DNA from: Flavobacterium sp. Root935
GTDB taxonomy: Bacteria; Bacteroidota; Bacteroidia; Flavobacteriales; Flavobacteriaceae
DNA: 64,000 nucleotides
Reading direction: 5' to 3'
Assembly: GCF_001429295.1 (NCBI RefSeq)
Contig: NZ_LMJL01000012.1
Span: 644,263 to 708,262 of the forward strand
In this document: one piece after another, positions 53,001-60,095 of the stretch
How the letters are laid out: every line of letters starts with the position of its first letter
How positions within the stretch are numbered: the stretch's first letter is position 1
Translations under genes and position numbers: made by a program
Notes under the pieces: model-generated
What the model was told of the DNA's origin: nothing
The model's input: the letters and a program-made list of their open reading frames with translations, nothing else
The model's database searches: none

Positions 53001-53748
53001 TTCCTATATAATAAGTAGTTGTAGTTGTCAAAGCAGGAGTCGTATAAGTATTTCCTGTTGCCAATGGTGTTGTAGAAGCCGCAGAATCATACCATGCAAG
53101 AGTAGTTCCTGCTGCCGGAGTCGCAGTAAGAGTGGTTGGAGAACCAGCACAAACTGTTTGCGATAGACCACCAGTTACCGTTGGCTGAGCAAATTCTAAA
53201 CGAATATCATAAATCCTCAAACTCACCAACAAACTTAATAGTCCGCCGACTTGAACTTGAATTTGATTCGCATCACCTGTCAAAGTGTATCTTGCGACTG
53301 CAACTGTGTTACCATTTAACAGGTTTAGGTTCAGCAGCGGACTGTTTAAAGGCACGCTGGAACCTACATTGACACCTGAATTTTTTGCCTGAATAGTCGC
53401 GTTCGCTAACAAACTCACATCCAGCAAGCCATTACCCGTGCCAAAGTAAATAGCAATTTGATCTCCGGCCCTCGCCGTCTGATTCAAGGTTACTGTTTCT
53501 TCAACAAAGCAACCTACACCAACGGCATTCGTCAAAGTTGCGAATGTCGTTAAGCCAGCGCTGTCATAAGCATTGGCAGGACTACTAACATTTAAACCTA
53601 CACACAATAACCCACCTTGACTATTAGTTTGAGACACAGGTCTACAAATAGTCTGAGAAAATGCATTAGTGCATAAAAAGAATAAAGTTAAAAGTCCTAA
53701 TAATCTCTTTTGAAGTTTGAGATTACAAAAAGTAAAATTTTTTTTCAT
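44044..53748 (-). CDS. Giant repetitive T9SS type B cargo protein, adhesin-like (3234 aa)
   Basis: Very large secreted protein. It starts MKKNFTFCNLKLQKRLLGLL with a cleaved signal (ending NAFSQ). An upstream start at 53820 is rejected since it precedes this signal. The body is built of Ig-like, Cys-containing repeats of about 80 residues (typical core CSGTNPTVANIQVNESNVVWY...TGGT...TYY), interrupted five times by about 150-residue modules containing NPNNSVDG-type motifs. Repeats at 45890-47560 are almost identical. Near the C-terminus come a DUF11-like domain (LTITHTVDNPTPNFGDQVTF) and the gliding-motility-associated (type B) C-terminal domain: EFTPNNDGKNDLF, LKVFNRWGALVY and a final KKGWLSIMR. 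Outer-surface adhesin by analogy; the ligand is unknown. Next downstream is a PorP/SprF-like gene. Confidence 0.93.
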   Translation of the reverse strand: MKKNFTFCNLKLQKRLLGLLTLFFLCTNAFSQTICRPVSQTNSQGGLLCVGLNVSSPANAYDSAGLTTFATLTNAVGVGCFVEETVTLNQTARAGDQIAIYFGTGNGLLDVSLLANATIQAKNSGVNVGSSVPLNSPLLNLNLLNGNTVAVARYTLTGDANQIQVQVGGLLSLLVSLRIYDIRLEFAQPTVTGGLSQTVCAGSPTTLTATPAAGTTLAWYDSAASTTPLATGNTYTTPALTTTTTYYIGISRVAGCEGNVRVPVVLNVSNPVAPAINNTGLTVCSTGPTQQTTLSVLNAVPGTIYTWYSAASGGTVLATGTTYSPTVSLGTTSFFVEASIGSCISPTRAQVNVVSTAVPATPTVLTQSVTIQSGQNATLNATTSEPGVQLNWYEAASGGTAVATNTATFITPILTATKTYYVEAESPNGNCVSAARVPVTVTVQPAALGGCLEASSQSTTQNGLCLLCSSTNPNNSVDGNPATAARLTVPVGLINGWIQQTLQFTNPGKAGDIVDVELELPGGLADVALLGAVNLATYNGATYNNDRTAINNPLITLQLLSGNRFRASVVAGANFDRVEIRLGGLATVLTSVDIYQATYRYKAPTITGDTSVCSGQTTTLTASLAVGETANWYSAATGGASLASTAAFTTPAITVPTTYYVEITRNGCVNGERTPVAISIVNPVLPVVTAVPSTICSGRSTTLTVDTPVAGTTYNWYDDATGGNLLFTGTSFTTPALTANVTYYVEAVIGSCSTPTRTTVPLTISPIPAVPTFASSDVIIQSGQTITLSVSNPVAGVRYNWLDAPTGGNVLAFNTTSYTPSPALTANQTYYVEASSIATDCANPTRGAINVIVIANTSTCLQAGTQVTDFNPAICVLCSVANPNNSVDGDISTYAQLSVPIGTGGYIEQQLIFGNSGQTGDIIDVELEVPGGVLDVSALSFISLATFNGTTYNSDRTAINNNLINIQLLSGNRFKASIIATAPFDRVEVRYNAGVSLLTNLYIYQASYRFPNATITGASTPICAGQTASLTAASTGTETFTWYDAPIGGNIVAVNPTLPLTSTTTYYLEGTRGGTCVNSLRQGVTVTVVPLPTDADVVVTTPIEATCAGGAVIAPTSTIAGAQFKYYTDQNKTQEIITGTTVAAQPGVTFTKDATTGALTIAGLSTSGAPFNYFVSILNGGTCENVNGTLKQVTINAPSTTTLSVIATPLEGCGSASLRNAIINFDVSGNTTYTFYDSSNNVITADAAANITTSGNYSVEAQLNTDTCPSARATIAVVIRALPSLVVTNPQESVNVGSNVTLAAVSTGTITWFDPQGNALTGPTFTTGVLNTPGVYTYTAVANDGFCTATATKIINVIDLSSCQTLAERVYANAQSTGNIITGTVSNPANAIDGNPQTFSTITTGLGLLGIGTTWQNLTWASTVTKGTPVTVKLGSEYSLLAVGQNLSVVGTIGGVDIGAMQPVSGSLLNLISGDNTYEFTFVPSDASGPQDYDGIRIQSASLVSVAQNTKVFDAHYNRQVTSVACTPGDIQDIFYGTTDLGLPVGAVTAAVGVSDAWNVADNDVTTFATMYSGVGALAAADLTVQFKTPSVVSDSLRIVISKPGALLDVNLLTGFTIQRYLGNVAVGAPIQNTSNLLSIRLLPGNSLAMVLVSSPTEIYDRVRIRLGGVAGVLDFLRVHTVERTANTTVIGADPQNKITVCPGTDITLQIPEEACSTYIWYDAETGGNPLATGLTYTIPANLAAGIYKYYVQPVRYGCESFARGEVTVEVKASAPVNALTDITLNGGTSTSVCSVSGTVTLATGLSGTPVLTNPVYAWYSFNGTTSVLIPGETTAQLVVNGLAPGTYTYYVGVSSDQFCETAAADRKQITFTILPPSTVNDILVDDLTICHSLPASLTPTAPSLTAPVFTWYLDANKTQPITNGAVINNVTYTIDAAGVLTAVGLTKAMSPITYYVAVSSTNTCENLAGTLQDAVIMISDPNTPTTTDDTQDFCLSNTPTVASIQVNESNVVWYDAPTAGNVIASTTALTSRTYYAAATDAVTGCESSVRLAVTVTVTNLGTPTLVTAGTQNFCLVNAPTFASIQTNETNIVWYTALTGGTLIPSTTALTTGQYFAAISDPVSGCESGTRLAVDVIVNDPATPTLVTAGTQNFCQEDALTFASIQTNETNIVWYTALTGGTLIPSTTALTTGQYFAAISDPASGCESSARLTVDVIVNDPGTPTLVTAGTQNFCQVNAPTFASIQTNQANIVWYTALTGGTVIPSTTALTTGQYFAAISDPVSGCESALRLTVDVIVNNPATPTLVTAGTQNFCQVNAPTFASIQTNETNIVWYTALTGGTVIPSTTALTTGQYFAAILDPASGCESAARLTVDVIVNDPATPTLVTAGTQSFCQEDAPTFASIQTNETNIVWYTALTGGTLIPSTTALTTGQYFAAILDPASGCESSARLTVDVIVNDPGTPTLVTAGTQNFCQVNAPTFASIQTNQANIVWYTALTGGTVIPSATALTTGQYFAAISDPASSCESATRLTVDVIVNNPATPTLVTAGTQNFCQVNAPTFASIQTNETNIVWYTALTGGTVIPSTTALTTGQYFAAILDPASGCESAARLTVDVIVNDPATPTTNAAAQTFCSGTNPTVANIQVNESNVVWYTTQTGGTALASTAALTTATYFGAIKDPATGCESSVRLQVAVTVGNTINPTTNNTAQTFCSANAPTVASIQVNESNVTWFSSATGGTAIPATTALTSGIYFGNIVDAVTGCESTTRLQVTVTVVNPSATPTTTSATQNFCTLNSPTVANIQVNEANVVWYNTPTGGTAIPAATALTTGTYYGAVSSAIGCENPARLAVTVNVNTPSVVTTPRTTQTFCLNAAPTLANILVNEANVVFYTSATGGTPLAANTPLTATTYYASSLTNTFNGCDNGPRLGITIAFENDAAVQIATTDDTPCVFKGVTYSIANGKSNYVWTVNGGTIITGGGTTDGSVTVSWSDIGPGTVTVAYVNNCDERTIKTLNVSVTSCSDLTITHTVDNPTPNFGDQVTFTITVNNVGEGDFINTIVSDLLPSGLELVSSSATSGTYDPTTQLWTIPSLNAGQSVVLTIVAEVLPNGNYTSVAAVEISTPLDVDASNNSASVTLVPICLTVYNEFTPNNDGKNDLFRIDCIETHPNNELKVFNRWGALVYSKVHYENDWDGTANVSGVVNRGDMLPTGTYFYVITIGDGTVKKGWLSIMR
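45890..47560 (-). repeat. Seven near-identical 240-bp tandem repeats inside the giant gene
   Basis: The sequence repeats with a period of exactly 240 bp, as shown by TACATCAACTGTTAATCT-like words at 45901, 46141, 46381, 46621, 46861, 47101 and 47341. Each encodes 80 residues with FASIQTN...IVWYTALTGGT...TTGQYFAAI. A higher-order pattern is also seen: copies 2-4 and 5-7, in the order of translation, match pairwise by their diagnostic residues, so a 720-bp block was duplicated. Confidence 0.95.
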
Positions 53749-54184
53749 AATTTGGAAGATTAGAAAATGGACAATAAAACACCTCTCGCAGTAAGTGCAA
53801 GCACCTACGCAATTAAACAATCAGTTAAAAATCAAATAGTTAAAACAAAATTTAAAATCTTAAAAAAAAGTTTTCAAATTATGTTTATTAAAAAAATTAT
53901 GTTGAATTCGACATATCAAAATATGCCATAGAACATATCTTATCTCGAACAGATAAAAAACGTTCTAGTTTTTGTGAGGAAAAATGATTGTAGTCAGTTT
54001 TCCTAGAGGAGTGATTTGTTGCAGGTCTAATTTTCATAATGAAAATTTTTAGTTGAAGCAGAATTGGGGAATTCTGTTTTTGTATAATTAAATCCAATTT
54101 TCTAAGAAAGTTGATTAGTCATTCTGAGATTACTTAAACAAAAAAGATATTTAAGACTTGAAATAATTATAACAATATAAAAGA
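53749..54184. other. Upstream region of the giant gene with two palindromes
   Basis: About 436 bp without a recognisable gene. It contains a near-perfect 18-bp palindrome GTAAGTGC-AA-GCACCTAC (53791-53808), 43 bp before the start, and a perfect TTATCT-CGAAC-AGATAA (53940-53956). Both may be operators or mRNA hairpins. No clear promoter with TAnnTTTG was found. Confidence 0.4.
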
Positions 54185-54394
54185 TTACAGCTCTTTCCCA
54201 AGCCACCGAAATGGATAGAAAAGACACGGTAATAGAATATGTGGAGTTTTAGTTAAAAAATTAGATTTAAAAATCGCATAACGATTCATCTCATCATTAT
54301 TAAGACGAAGTAAGCTTAATAGAATAAAAACTAAAGCTAAAATAAAATGAACAACTAAAGTAAATTTGATGAAGAAAGTAATTGTCAATTCCAT
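54185..54394 (-). CDS. Possible small membrane protein, 69 aa
   Basis: A frame with ATG at 54392-54394 encoding a hydrophobic helix (about residues 8-31, LVVHFILALVFILLSLL), then an amphipathic part ending LFYPFRWLGKEL. It reads like a real small membrane protein, but no promoter box or conserved family was recognised. Could be a chance frame. Confidence 0.35.
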   Translation of the reverse strand: MELTITFFIKFTLVVHFILALVFILLSLLRLNNDEMNRYAIFKSNFLTKTPHILLPCLFYPFRWLGKEL

Positions 54395-54972
54395 AAGCAG
54401 GTCTATTAAGTTATAAATAATTGTAAATTTCTATCTCAATAAAACATAATATGAATAATAATTTTAGAAGTATGAAAAACTATTTTTTATCGTTATGTTT
54501 TTGAAAAAATACCAAAGCAAAACTTTGTTTAACTTTTGTATTCTAAAATTAGAAAAAACACAAACACAAAACAAGTGTAAAATTCTTATGTTTCACGTTT
54601 AAAAAGAAAAACAAAGAACCTTCAAACCTTTGAAACATCAGAAAAACCTACTATTTTAACATTTTTATGATGTAAAAAATTTCCTAAATAAAAGTTAAAC
54701 AAAATATGTTAAAAAACAAAATTGAAATATTAATCTTACATTTATCAAAATTTTATCGACAAAATTATCCGCAATATAGACCAACTACATCTAAAATTTG
54801 AAAATCGCTTGTAAATTACTAAAATATTGAAAGATTCAAAAAAAACAGGTAGAAGTACGCGTAAAATTTTAAATTAAAGTTTAAACAAAAGTTAAAAAGA
54901 AGCAAAAAAGGCAAACAATTAACAATCAATTGTTTGCCTTTTCAAAATCGATATACACTAAATTTTAGTAAA
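54395..54972. other. 578-bp AT-rich gap
   Basis: No frame of interest. It contains a weak CAAAG-CAAAA-CTTTG inverted repeat at 54513-54527 and, at its right side, the terminator of the next gene (54905-54942). The rest is A/T-rich sequence without features that I can support. Confidence 0.6.
54905..54942 (-). terminator. Terminator of the DUF6495 gene
   Basis: Perfect stem AAAAGGCAAACAATT with its complement (15 bp) around a 7-base loop, T-rich on the minus strand, 31 bp after the stop codon. Confidence 0.85.
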
Positions 54973-55446
54973 CTACGACTCTATTATTGTATTAATCTGA
55001 TTAAATAACTGGCCATCACTTAAAAATGCACCCTGTTTTATCAATTCAAAAATTGAACTATTTCGTTCTTCAGTAAATAATTTTTTCCCTACTTTCATTT
55101 CGATGTTATCAGTAAACATATTATCACTTAACCATTGAAGTCCATCCTTAGTTAAAAAATCAGTTTCAGGAGAAAGCGATTTTAAAACAATTGATTTTAT
55201 GTAAGTATCAAAACAATGAAACAAAAAGATATGATTTTTTGAAAAGTGTTCTAGATATTCAGCTCTAGTTAATACGCCTTCCCAAATTAAATCTGAAAAA
55301 ACATCAAGTTCCTGCTCAGCAACTTCAGGTTTGTTAATTTTAAGCTCTTCCCATTCTTTTCTATCAATTGCCTGCGTTGCTAAAAAACTTGCAAATTCTG
55401 CATGCAGTTCATCAAATTGTTCCTTTGTTAATCTTGCGTATTTCAT
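54973..55446 (-). CDS. DUF6495 family protein
   Basis: 157 residues. Begins MKYARLTKEQFDELHAEFASFLATQAIDR and continues with KINKPEVAEQELDVFSDLIWEGVLTRAEYLEH and SLSPETDFLTKDGLQWLSDN. No signal peptide, no membrane segments, mostly helical. I recognise it as a Bacteroidota family of unknown function (DUF6495), often near ribosomal protein genes. Separated from rplI by 144 bp including a terminator. Confidence 0.8.
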   Translation of the reverse strand: MKYARLTKEQFDELHAEFASFLATQAIDRKEWEELKINKPEVAEQELDVFSDLIWEGVLTRAEYLEHFSKNHIFLFHCFDTYIKSIVLKSLSPETDFLTKDGLQWLSDNMFTDNIEMKVGKKLFTEERNSSIFELIKQGAFLSDGQLFNQINTIIES

Positions 55447-55545
55447 TTCTTTTTTAGGCTTTATGCTTTACGCTGTACGCTAGAAGCAATATGCTTTAAC
55501 CATCAACATCAAGTCTAATAATTAATAATCATTTCATTAAACAAA

Positions 55546-55571
55546 AAAATCCCGATTTACATCGGGATTTT
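55546..55571 (-). terminator. Terminator of the rpsF-rpsR-rplI operon
   Basis: Perfect 11-bp stem AAAATCCCGAT/ATCGGGATTTT with loop TTAC, T-run on the minus strand, 20 bp after the rplI stop. Confidence 0.9.
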
Positions 55572-55590
55572 AGTATAGATTTTAAAACTA

Positions 55591-56031
55591 TTACTTTTCA
55601 GCAATAATTTCGTATGGTAAGTCAACGATTACATCTCTATGTAAACGGATGCTTGCGTTGTATTTTCCAGTACGTTTAACGATACCGCTAGTGATGAATT
55701 TTCTATCGATAGCATTTCCAGATTTCTCTAAAGCTTCAGCAATATCGATGTTAGTGATAGAACCAAAAAGTTTCTCTCCACCAGCTTTTGCAGTAAGTTT
55801 AATTTCAAGAGCTTTTAAAGTTTCAGCTAATGCTTTTGCATCAGCAACAATTTTAGCTTCTTTATGTGCTCTTTGTTTTAGGTTTTCAGCTAAAACTTTT
55901 TTAGCAGAAGGAGTTGCTAAAGCAGCAAAACCTTGAGGAATTAAAAAGTTACGACCGTAACCAGGTTTTACAGATACTACATCATCTTTAAATCCTAAGT
56001 TTTGTACGTCTTGTTTTAAAATAAGTTCCAT
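55591..56031 (-). CDS. rplI: 50S ribosomal protein L9
   Basis: 146 residues, normal length. N-terminal domain MELILKQDVQNLGFKDDVVSVKPGYGRNFLIPQGFA, the diagnostic L9 motif, then the linker helix with KKVLAENLKQRAHKEAK and the C-terminal domain with GGEKLFGSIT. Third gene of rpsF-rpsR-rplI. Confidence 0.98.
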   Translation of the reverse strand: MELILKQDVQNLGFKDDVVSVKPGYGRNFLIPQGFAALATPSAKKVLAENLKQRAHKEAKIVADAKALAETLKALEIKLTAKAGGEKLFGSITNIDIAEALEKSGNAIDRKFITSGIVKRTGKYNASIRLHRDVIVDLPYEIIAEK

Positions 56032-56097
56032 GTTGTTGTCCTTATATTTTAGAAGTTAGGTTCTGTTTCAACAGAAACCAGCGACTAGAGTTTTTAA

Positions 56098-56394
56098 TTA
56101 TTTTAATAAATCGGCCACGTATGGCATTAAAGCTAAGTGACGAGCTCTTTTTACAGCTACAGAAACTTTTCTTTGGTATTTCAATGAAGTTCCAGTTAAA
56201 CGACGAGGAAGAATTTTTCCTTGCTCATTAACGAATTTCAATAAGAAATCAGCATCTTTATAATCGATATATTTGATTCCTGATTTTTTGAAACGGCAAT
56301 ACTTTTTAGTTTTGTTAGTTTCAATGTTTAAAGGCGTTAAATATCTGATATCTCCGTCTTTTTTTCCTTTTGCAGATTGCTCTATTGTAGACAT
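56098..56394 (-). CDS. rpsR: 30S ribosomal protein S18
   Basis: 98 residues. Conserved central part KYCRFKKSGIKYIDYKDADFLLKFVNEQGKILPRRLTGT and LKYQRKVSVAVKRARHLALMPYV, typical of S18. It lies between rpsF and rplI. S18 forms a pair with S6 on the platform of the small subunit. Confidence 0.98.
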   Translation of the reverse strand: MSTIEQSAKGKKDGDIRYLTPLNIETNKTKKYCRFKKSGIKYIDYKDADFLLKFVNEQGKILPRRLTGTSLKYQRKVSVAVKRARHLALMPYVADLLK

Positions 56395-56399
56395 AATAA

Positions 56400-56741
56400 T
56401 TAAGCTTTAGTAGATTTTAATTTTGCTCTTCTTCTTTCCGCCCATGAAATAGCATGCTTGTCTAAACTTACAGTTAAGAAACGCATAACTCTTTCGTCAC
56501 GTCTAAATTCAGTTTCAAAAGCAATTAGAACTTCTCCAGCTACTTTGAATTCGAATAAATGGTAAAAACCACTTTTTTTGTTTTGGATTTCGTAAGCCAT
56601 TTTTTTCAGACCCCAATCCTCTTTCGATACCATTTCAGCTCCTCTACTAGTAAGAAATTCTTCAAATTTCGTTACTGTTTCCTTCACCTGAACCTCAGAT
56701 AAAACGGGATTTAAAATGAAAACAGTTTCATAATGATTCAT
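56400..56741 (-). CDS. rpsF: 30S ribosomal protein S6
   Basis: 113 residues. MNHYETVFILNPVLSEVQVKET at the start, KKMAYEIQNKKSGFYHLFEF in the middle, and DERVMRFLTVSLDKHAISWAERRR at the end are S6 signatures. First gene of the operon, read from the promoter at 56773-56802. Confidence 0.98.
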   Translation of the reverse strand: MNHYETVFILNPVLSEVQVKETVTKFEEFLTSRGAEMVSKEDWGLKKMAYEIQNKKSGFYHLFEFKVAGEVLIAFETEFRRDERVMRFLTVSLDKHAISWAERRRAKLKSTKA

Positions 56742-56772
56742 AAATAAAAATTTTATTTGTTAAAATTGGGTG

Positions 56773-56802
56773 CAAAAGTAATGATTATATTTATATATAC
56801 AA
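56773..56802 (-). promoter_or_regulatory. Promoter of the rpsF operon
   Basis: Minus strand TTG (56800-56802), 19 bases, TACTTTTG (56773-56780). The leader to the rpsF start is only about 25 nt. Confidence 0.8.
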
Positions 56803-56918
56803 CACTTTTTTCCTTTTATTCGTCATAATGCAAAAAATGTGCGCTCATTTTAGTTTTTTTTCCAAAAAAATAATACATTTACTACTGCTATCCTGAATTT
56901 ATTCTAAATGTAAATGTT

Positions 56919-57617
56919 ATGAAACTAAACTGTGTTGTTGTAGATGATAGTTCTATACAAAGGACAATTATTGCCAAATTGGTTAATAATCACCCAGGCT
57001 TGCATTTAATTGGTGACTTCTCTAATGCTATTGAAGCGAAAAGCTGTATCTCTTTAAATAATATCGACTTAATATTCCTTGACATAGAAATGCCTGTTAT
57101 TAATGGTTTTGACTTCTTAGACGGCCTAAAATCAAAACCTCAAATTATATTCATTACTTCTAAAGCTGAATATGCTTTGAAAGCTTTCGACTATGATGCA
57201 ACAGATTATCTACAGAAACCAATTGCAGTAGATCGTTTTAACGCCTCTGTTAAAAGAGCAATCGACATGCACTTGCTTAAAAAAGATGTCAAAGAAGAAG
57301 AAGGCGAGCATATTTTCATCAAAAGTAATCTAAAAAAACTTAAAATTTTCACTTCTAAAATTAAATGGATTGAAGCTTTTGGAGATTACGTAAGAGTTGT
57401 GACAGAAGACGACAGCAATCTTGTTCTTTCAACAATGAAGTCTTTCGAAAATGATTTATCAAAAGATAAATTCATTCGTGTGCACAAATCCTACATTATT
57501 AACATAGATAAAGTAGAGCGCTTTAACAGCAAGTTTGCTGAAATTGGGATAACCAAAATACCGTTAAGCCGTAACAAAAAAGAAGATTTAGTAAGAGCTC
57601 TTTCTACTTCTTCTTAA
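56919..57617 (+). CDS. LytTR-family response regulator
   Basis: 232 residues. The receiver domain has VVVDDSSIQR (acidic pocket), FLDIEMPVINGF with the phosphoacceptor aspartate (about residue 54), and the conserved lysine in DYLQKPIA. After a linker, the C-terminal LytTR DNA-binding domain (IFIKSNLKKLKIF, IKWIEAFGDYVRVVTED, FIRVHKSYIINIDKVERF) is complete. No kinase gene is adjacent, so the partner is elsewhere. It converges on priA (stops 6 bp apart). Confidence 0.94.
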   Translation: MKLNCVVVDDSSIQRTIIAKLVNNHPGLHLIGDFSNAIEAKSCISLNNIDLIFLDIEMPVINGFDFLDGLKSKPQIIFITSKAEYALKAFDYDATDYLQKPIAVDRFNASVKRAIDMHLLKKDVKEEEGEHIFIKSNLKKLKIFTSKIKWIEAFGDYVRVVTEDDSNLVLSTMKSFENDLSKDKFIRVHKSYIINIDKVERFNSKFAEIGITKIPLSRNKKEDLVRALSTSS

Positions 57618-57623
57618 TTATCA

Positions 57624-60071
57624 TTAATAGAAATCTACATTACTCACAACTTTTATAGCTCGGTATTGAGCCACGGCCTCAAAACTATTCAACATTTTCT
57701 GAATAGTTTTTTTTGTGTTTCCGAGATGGAGGTTTTGCGGAATCTTAATTAAAATAGTCCTTATATACTCATTTCGAATTCTGCTGATAGCAGGCTCTTC
57801 TGGTCCTAAAACAGGCATTCCTAAATTTTGGCTTAAAACCTGATACAACCACATTGATCCTTCTTTTAGTTTATCAAAATCCTTGTGTTTTAAAGTCAGT
57901 TTTATAATTCTGAAATAAGGCGGATATTTATAAATCTGCCTATCATACAATTGCTCTTTATACATACCCATATAATTATGGTTTGTAACTTGCTGAATTG
58001 TATTATGGTTTGGATTATAGGTTTGAATCACTACTTTTCCTTGTTTTTCAGACCTTCCGGCTCTTCCGGCAACTTGAGTCATCATTTGAAAACTGCGTTC
58101 AAAAGCCCGAAAATCTGGATGATGCAGCATATTATCTGCATTCATAATTCCAACCAGACTTACATTATCAAAATCCAGGCCTTTGGCCAGCATTTGAGTT
58201 CCGACCAAAATATCAATTTCTCGATTTTTAAAGGTATCAATAATCTTTTCAAAACCATATTTACCTCGAGTGGTATCTTGGTCCATCCTAGCGGTTTTAG
58301 CCTTCGGAAAAAGAGAGATTAACTCCTGCTCGATCTGCTCGGTACCAAATCCTTTTGTAGTCAAATCGATGCTGGAACAGCTGTGACAATTGGTAGGTTT
58401 TGCGATAGAATAGCCGCAGTAATGACAGCGAAGCTGGTTTTTATGTTTATGATAAGTCAGACTTACATCGCACTGCTGGCAATGCGGCACGTGACCGCAA
58501 GTCAAACATTCTATTATGGGAGAATATCCTCTTCTGTTTTGAAACAAAATCACTTGTTCGCCTAAAGATAAAGCTTCAGCAATTTCCTCTATTAAAAGAT
58601 CACTAAAATGACCTGTCATTCTTTTTCTGAAATGTTTGTCTTTTAAATCAACCAAAACAACTTCGGGCATACGAACATTTTTATAACGTTCTGTAAGCGT
58701 AACCAAACCATATTTTTCATTTTGAGCATTAAAATACGTCTCAATACTTGGAGTTGCAGAACCTAAAAGAACTTTAGCATTATGAAAATTTGCTAAAACA
58801 ATTGCCGCATCCCTGGCGTGGTATCTCGGTGCTGGATCAGTCTGCTTAAAAGTCTGCTCATGTTCTTCATCAACAATCAGCAGGCCTAAATCATTAAAAG
58901 GCAGAAACAAAGCTGACCTTGCTCCTATTACAATTTGTGCTTTCTCTGAATTTTCGAGTGTTTGCTTCCAAACCTCAACTCTTTCATTATTACTGTATTT
59001 CGAATGAAAAACTGCAACTTTATCTCCAAAATGAAGTCGTAAACGAGAAACCAATTGTGTTGTAAGCGCAATTTCTGGAAGCAGGTACAAAACTTGTCTT
59101 CCCGTATGAAGATATTCTTCAATTAATTTAATATAAATTTCCGTCTTTCCGCTTGAAGTTACACCGTGAAGCAGACAAACTTCTTTTTCAGAAAAACTTT
59201 CTTTAATTGCCGTAAAGGCATTTTGCTGCGCTTCACTTAACTGAAGTTCTTTTTCAGATTTTTCTCCGTTAAACGAAACGCGATCATGCTGCAGATAATA
59301 CTCCTCAAAAATTTCATTCTTAACCAGAGTTTTCATAACAGCCGAAGTGCAGCCTGAAACTTCTACTATTTTTTTCTCGGTTACAGGTTTCTTTTCTGAA
59401 GCGCTAATTTGAAAATAAGCCAAAACAATTTCCTTTTGTTTATTACTTTTCAAAACTTCAAGCAATTCTTGTAAACCTCGATCTGTTTCGTATTGCTGAT
59501 GCAATTTCACATAGCGAACCAATTTTGGCTTATATGTTTCTTTTATTTCTTCTTCTAAAACTATAATATCTCTGGCGATTAATTTTTGAAGAATTGGCAG
59601 AATATTTTTTCGATTTAAAATTGAAGCAATTTCCTGAACTTTAAGCGAACTCTGATGTTGCAGCGCTTCATAAATCAAAAATTCATCGTCAGAAAGTTCA
59701 GAATCATTGACAATAACTTCTGGTTTATGCGAGACAATTGTTTCACTTTCTAACAATAATCCAGTTGGAAAAGCTCCACGATATACATCACCAATTCCAC
59801 ACATATAATAGTTGGCAACCCAAAGCCAGTGTTTGATCTGTGTTTCGGTTGCAATTGGCTTTTCATCTAAGATTTGGTGAATTTCTTTTGCCTCATATAA
59901 TGTTGGTGCATTTTCATGTATATCCAGAACAAGCGCCGTATAGATTTTATTTTTACCAAAAGGCACCGCAACCCTCATTCCTTTTTTAATAAAATGGAAT
60001 TCTGCCTCAGAAACGCGATATGTAAAGGTTTTTGCTAAAGAAAGCGGTAAAATAACTTCTATAAAAAACAT
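57624..60071 (-). CDS. priA: Primosomal protein N' (PriA helicase)
   Basis: Replication restart helicase, 815 residues. The N-terminal DNA-binding domain is followed by Walker A GVTSSGKTEIY, the Walker B/DEAH-type DEEHEQTF, a zinc-binding region with several CxxC pairs (CLTCGHVPHCQQC, CHYCGYS, CHSCSS), and motifs V/VI (GTQMLAKGLDF, QVAGRAGRSEK). Last gene of the nadC-yihY-DUF2147-bla-priA stretch, 24 bp after the beta-lactamase gene. Confidence 0.97.
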   Translation of the reverse strand: MFFIEVILPLSLAKTFTYRVSEAEFHFIKKGMRVAVPFGKNKIYTALVLDIHENAPTLYEAKEIHQILDEKPIATETQIKHWLWVANYYMCGIGDVYRGAFPTGLLLESETIVSHKPEVIVNDSELSDDEFLIYEALQHQSSLKVQEIASILNRKNILPILQKLIARDIIVLEEEIKETYKPKLVRYVKLHQQYETDRGLQELLEVLKSNKQKEIVLAYFQISASEKKPVTEKKIVEVSGCTSAVMKTLVKNEIFEEYYLQHDRVSFNGEKSEKELQLSEAQQNAFTAIKESFSEKEVCLLHGVTSSGKTEIYIKLIEEYLHTGRQVLYLLPEIALTTQLVSRLRLHFGDKVAVFHSKYSNNERVEVWKQTLENSEKAQIVIGARSALFLPFNDLGLLIVDEEHEQTFKQTDPAPRYHARDAAIVLANFHNAKVLLGSATPSIETYFNAQNEKYGLVTLTERYKNVRMPEVVLVDLKDKHFRKRMTGHFSDLLIEEIAEALSLGEQVILFQNRRGYSPIIECLTCGHVPHCQQCDVSLTYHKHKNQLRCHYCGYSIAKPTNCHSCSSIDLTTKGFGTEQIEQELISLFPKAKTARMDQDTTRGKYGFEKIIDTFKNREIDILVGTQMLAKGLDFDNVSLVGIMNADNMLHHPDFRAFERSFQMMTQVAGRAGRSEKQGKVVIQTYNPNHNTIQQVTNHNYMGMYKEQLYDRQIYKYPPYFRIIKLTLKHKDFDKLKEGSMWLYQVLSQNLGMPVLGPEEPAISRIRNEYIRTILIKIPQNLHLGNTKKTIQKMLNSFEAVAQYRAIKVVSNVDFY

Positions 60072-60095
60072 GCAATTATATATATGAGTGGAAAA

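Noticed and set aside
53897..54097. 66-codon frame upstream of the giant gene
   Set aside because: No family resemblance, no promoter, and the region holds palindromes and AT-rich sequence.
54395..54972. tRNA or small RNA in the longest gene-free stretch
   Set aside because: No cloverleaf, no GC-rich stems and no promoter/terminator unit apart from the DUF6495 terminator.
55649..55936. 95-codon frame antisense to rplI
   Set aside because: Antisense shadow of a conserved ribosomal protein gene.
56742..56772. S6:S18-binding leader RNA of the rpsF operon
   Set aside because: The predicted leader is only about 25 nt, too short for the known regulatory structure.
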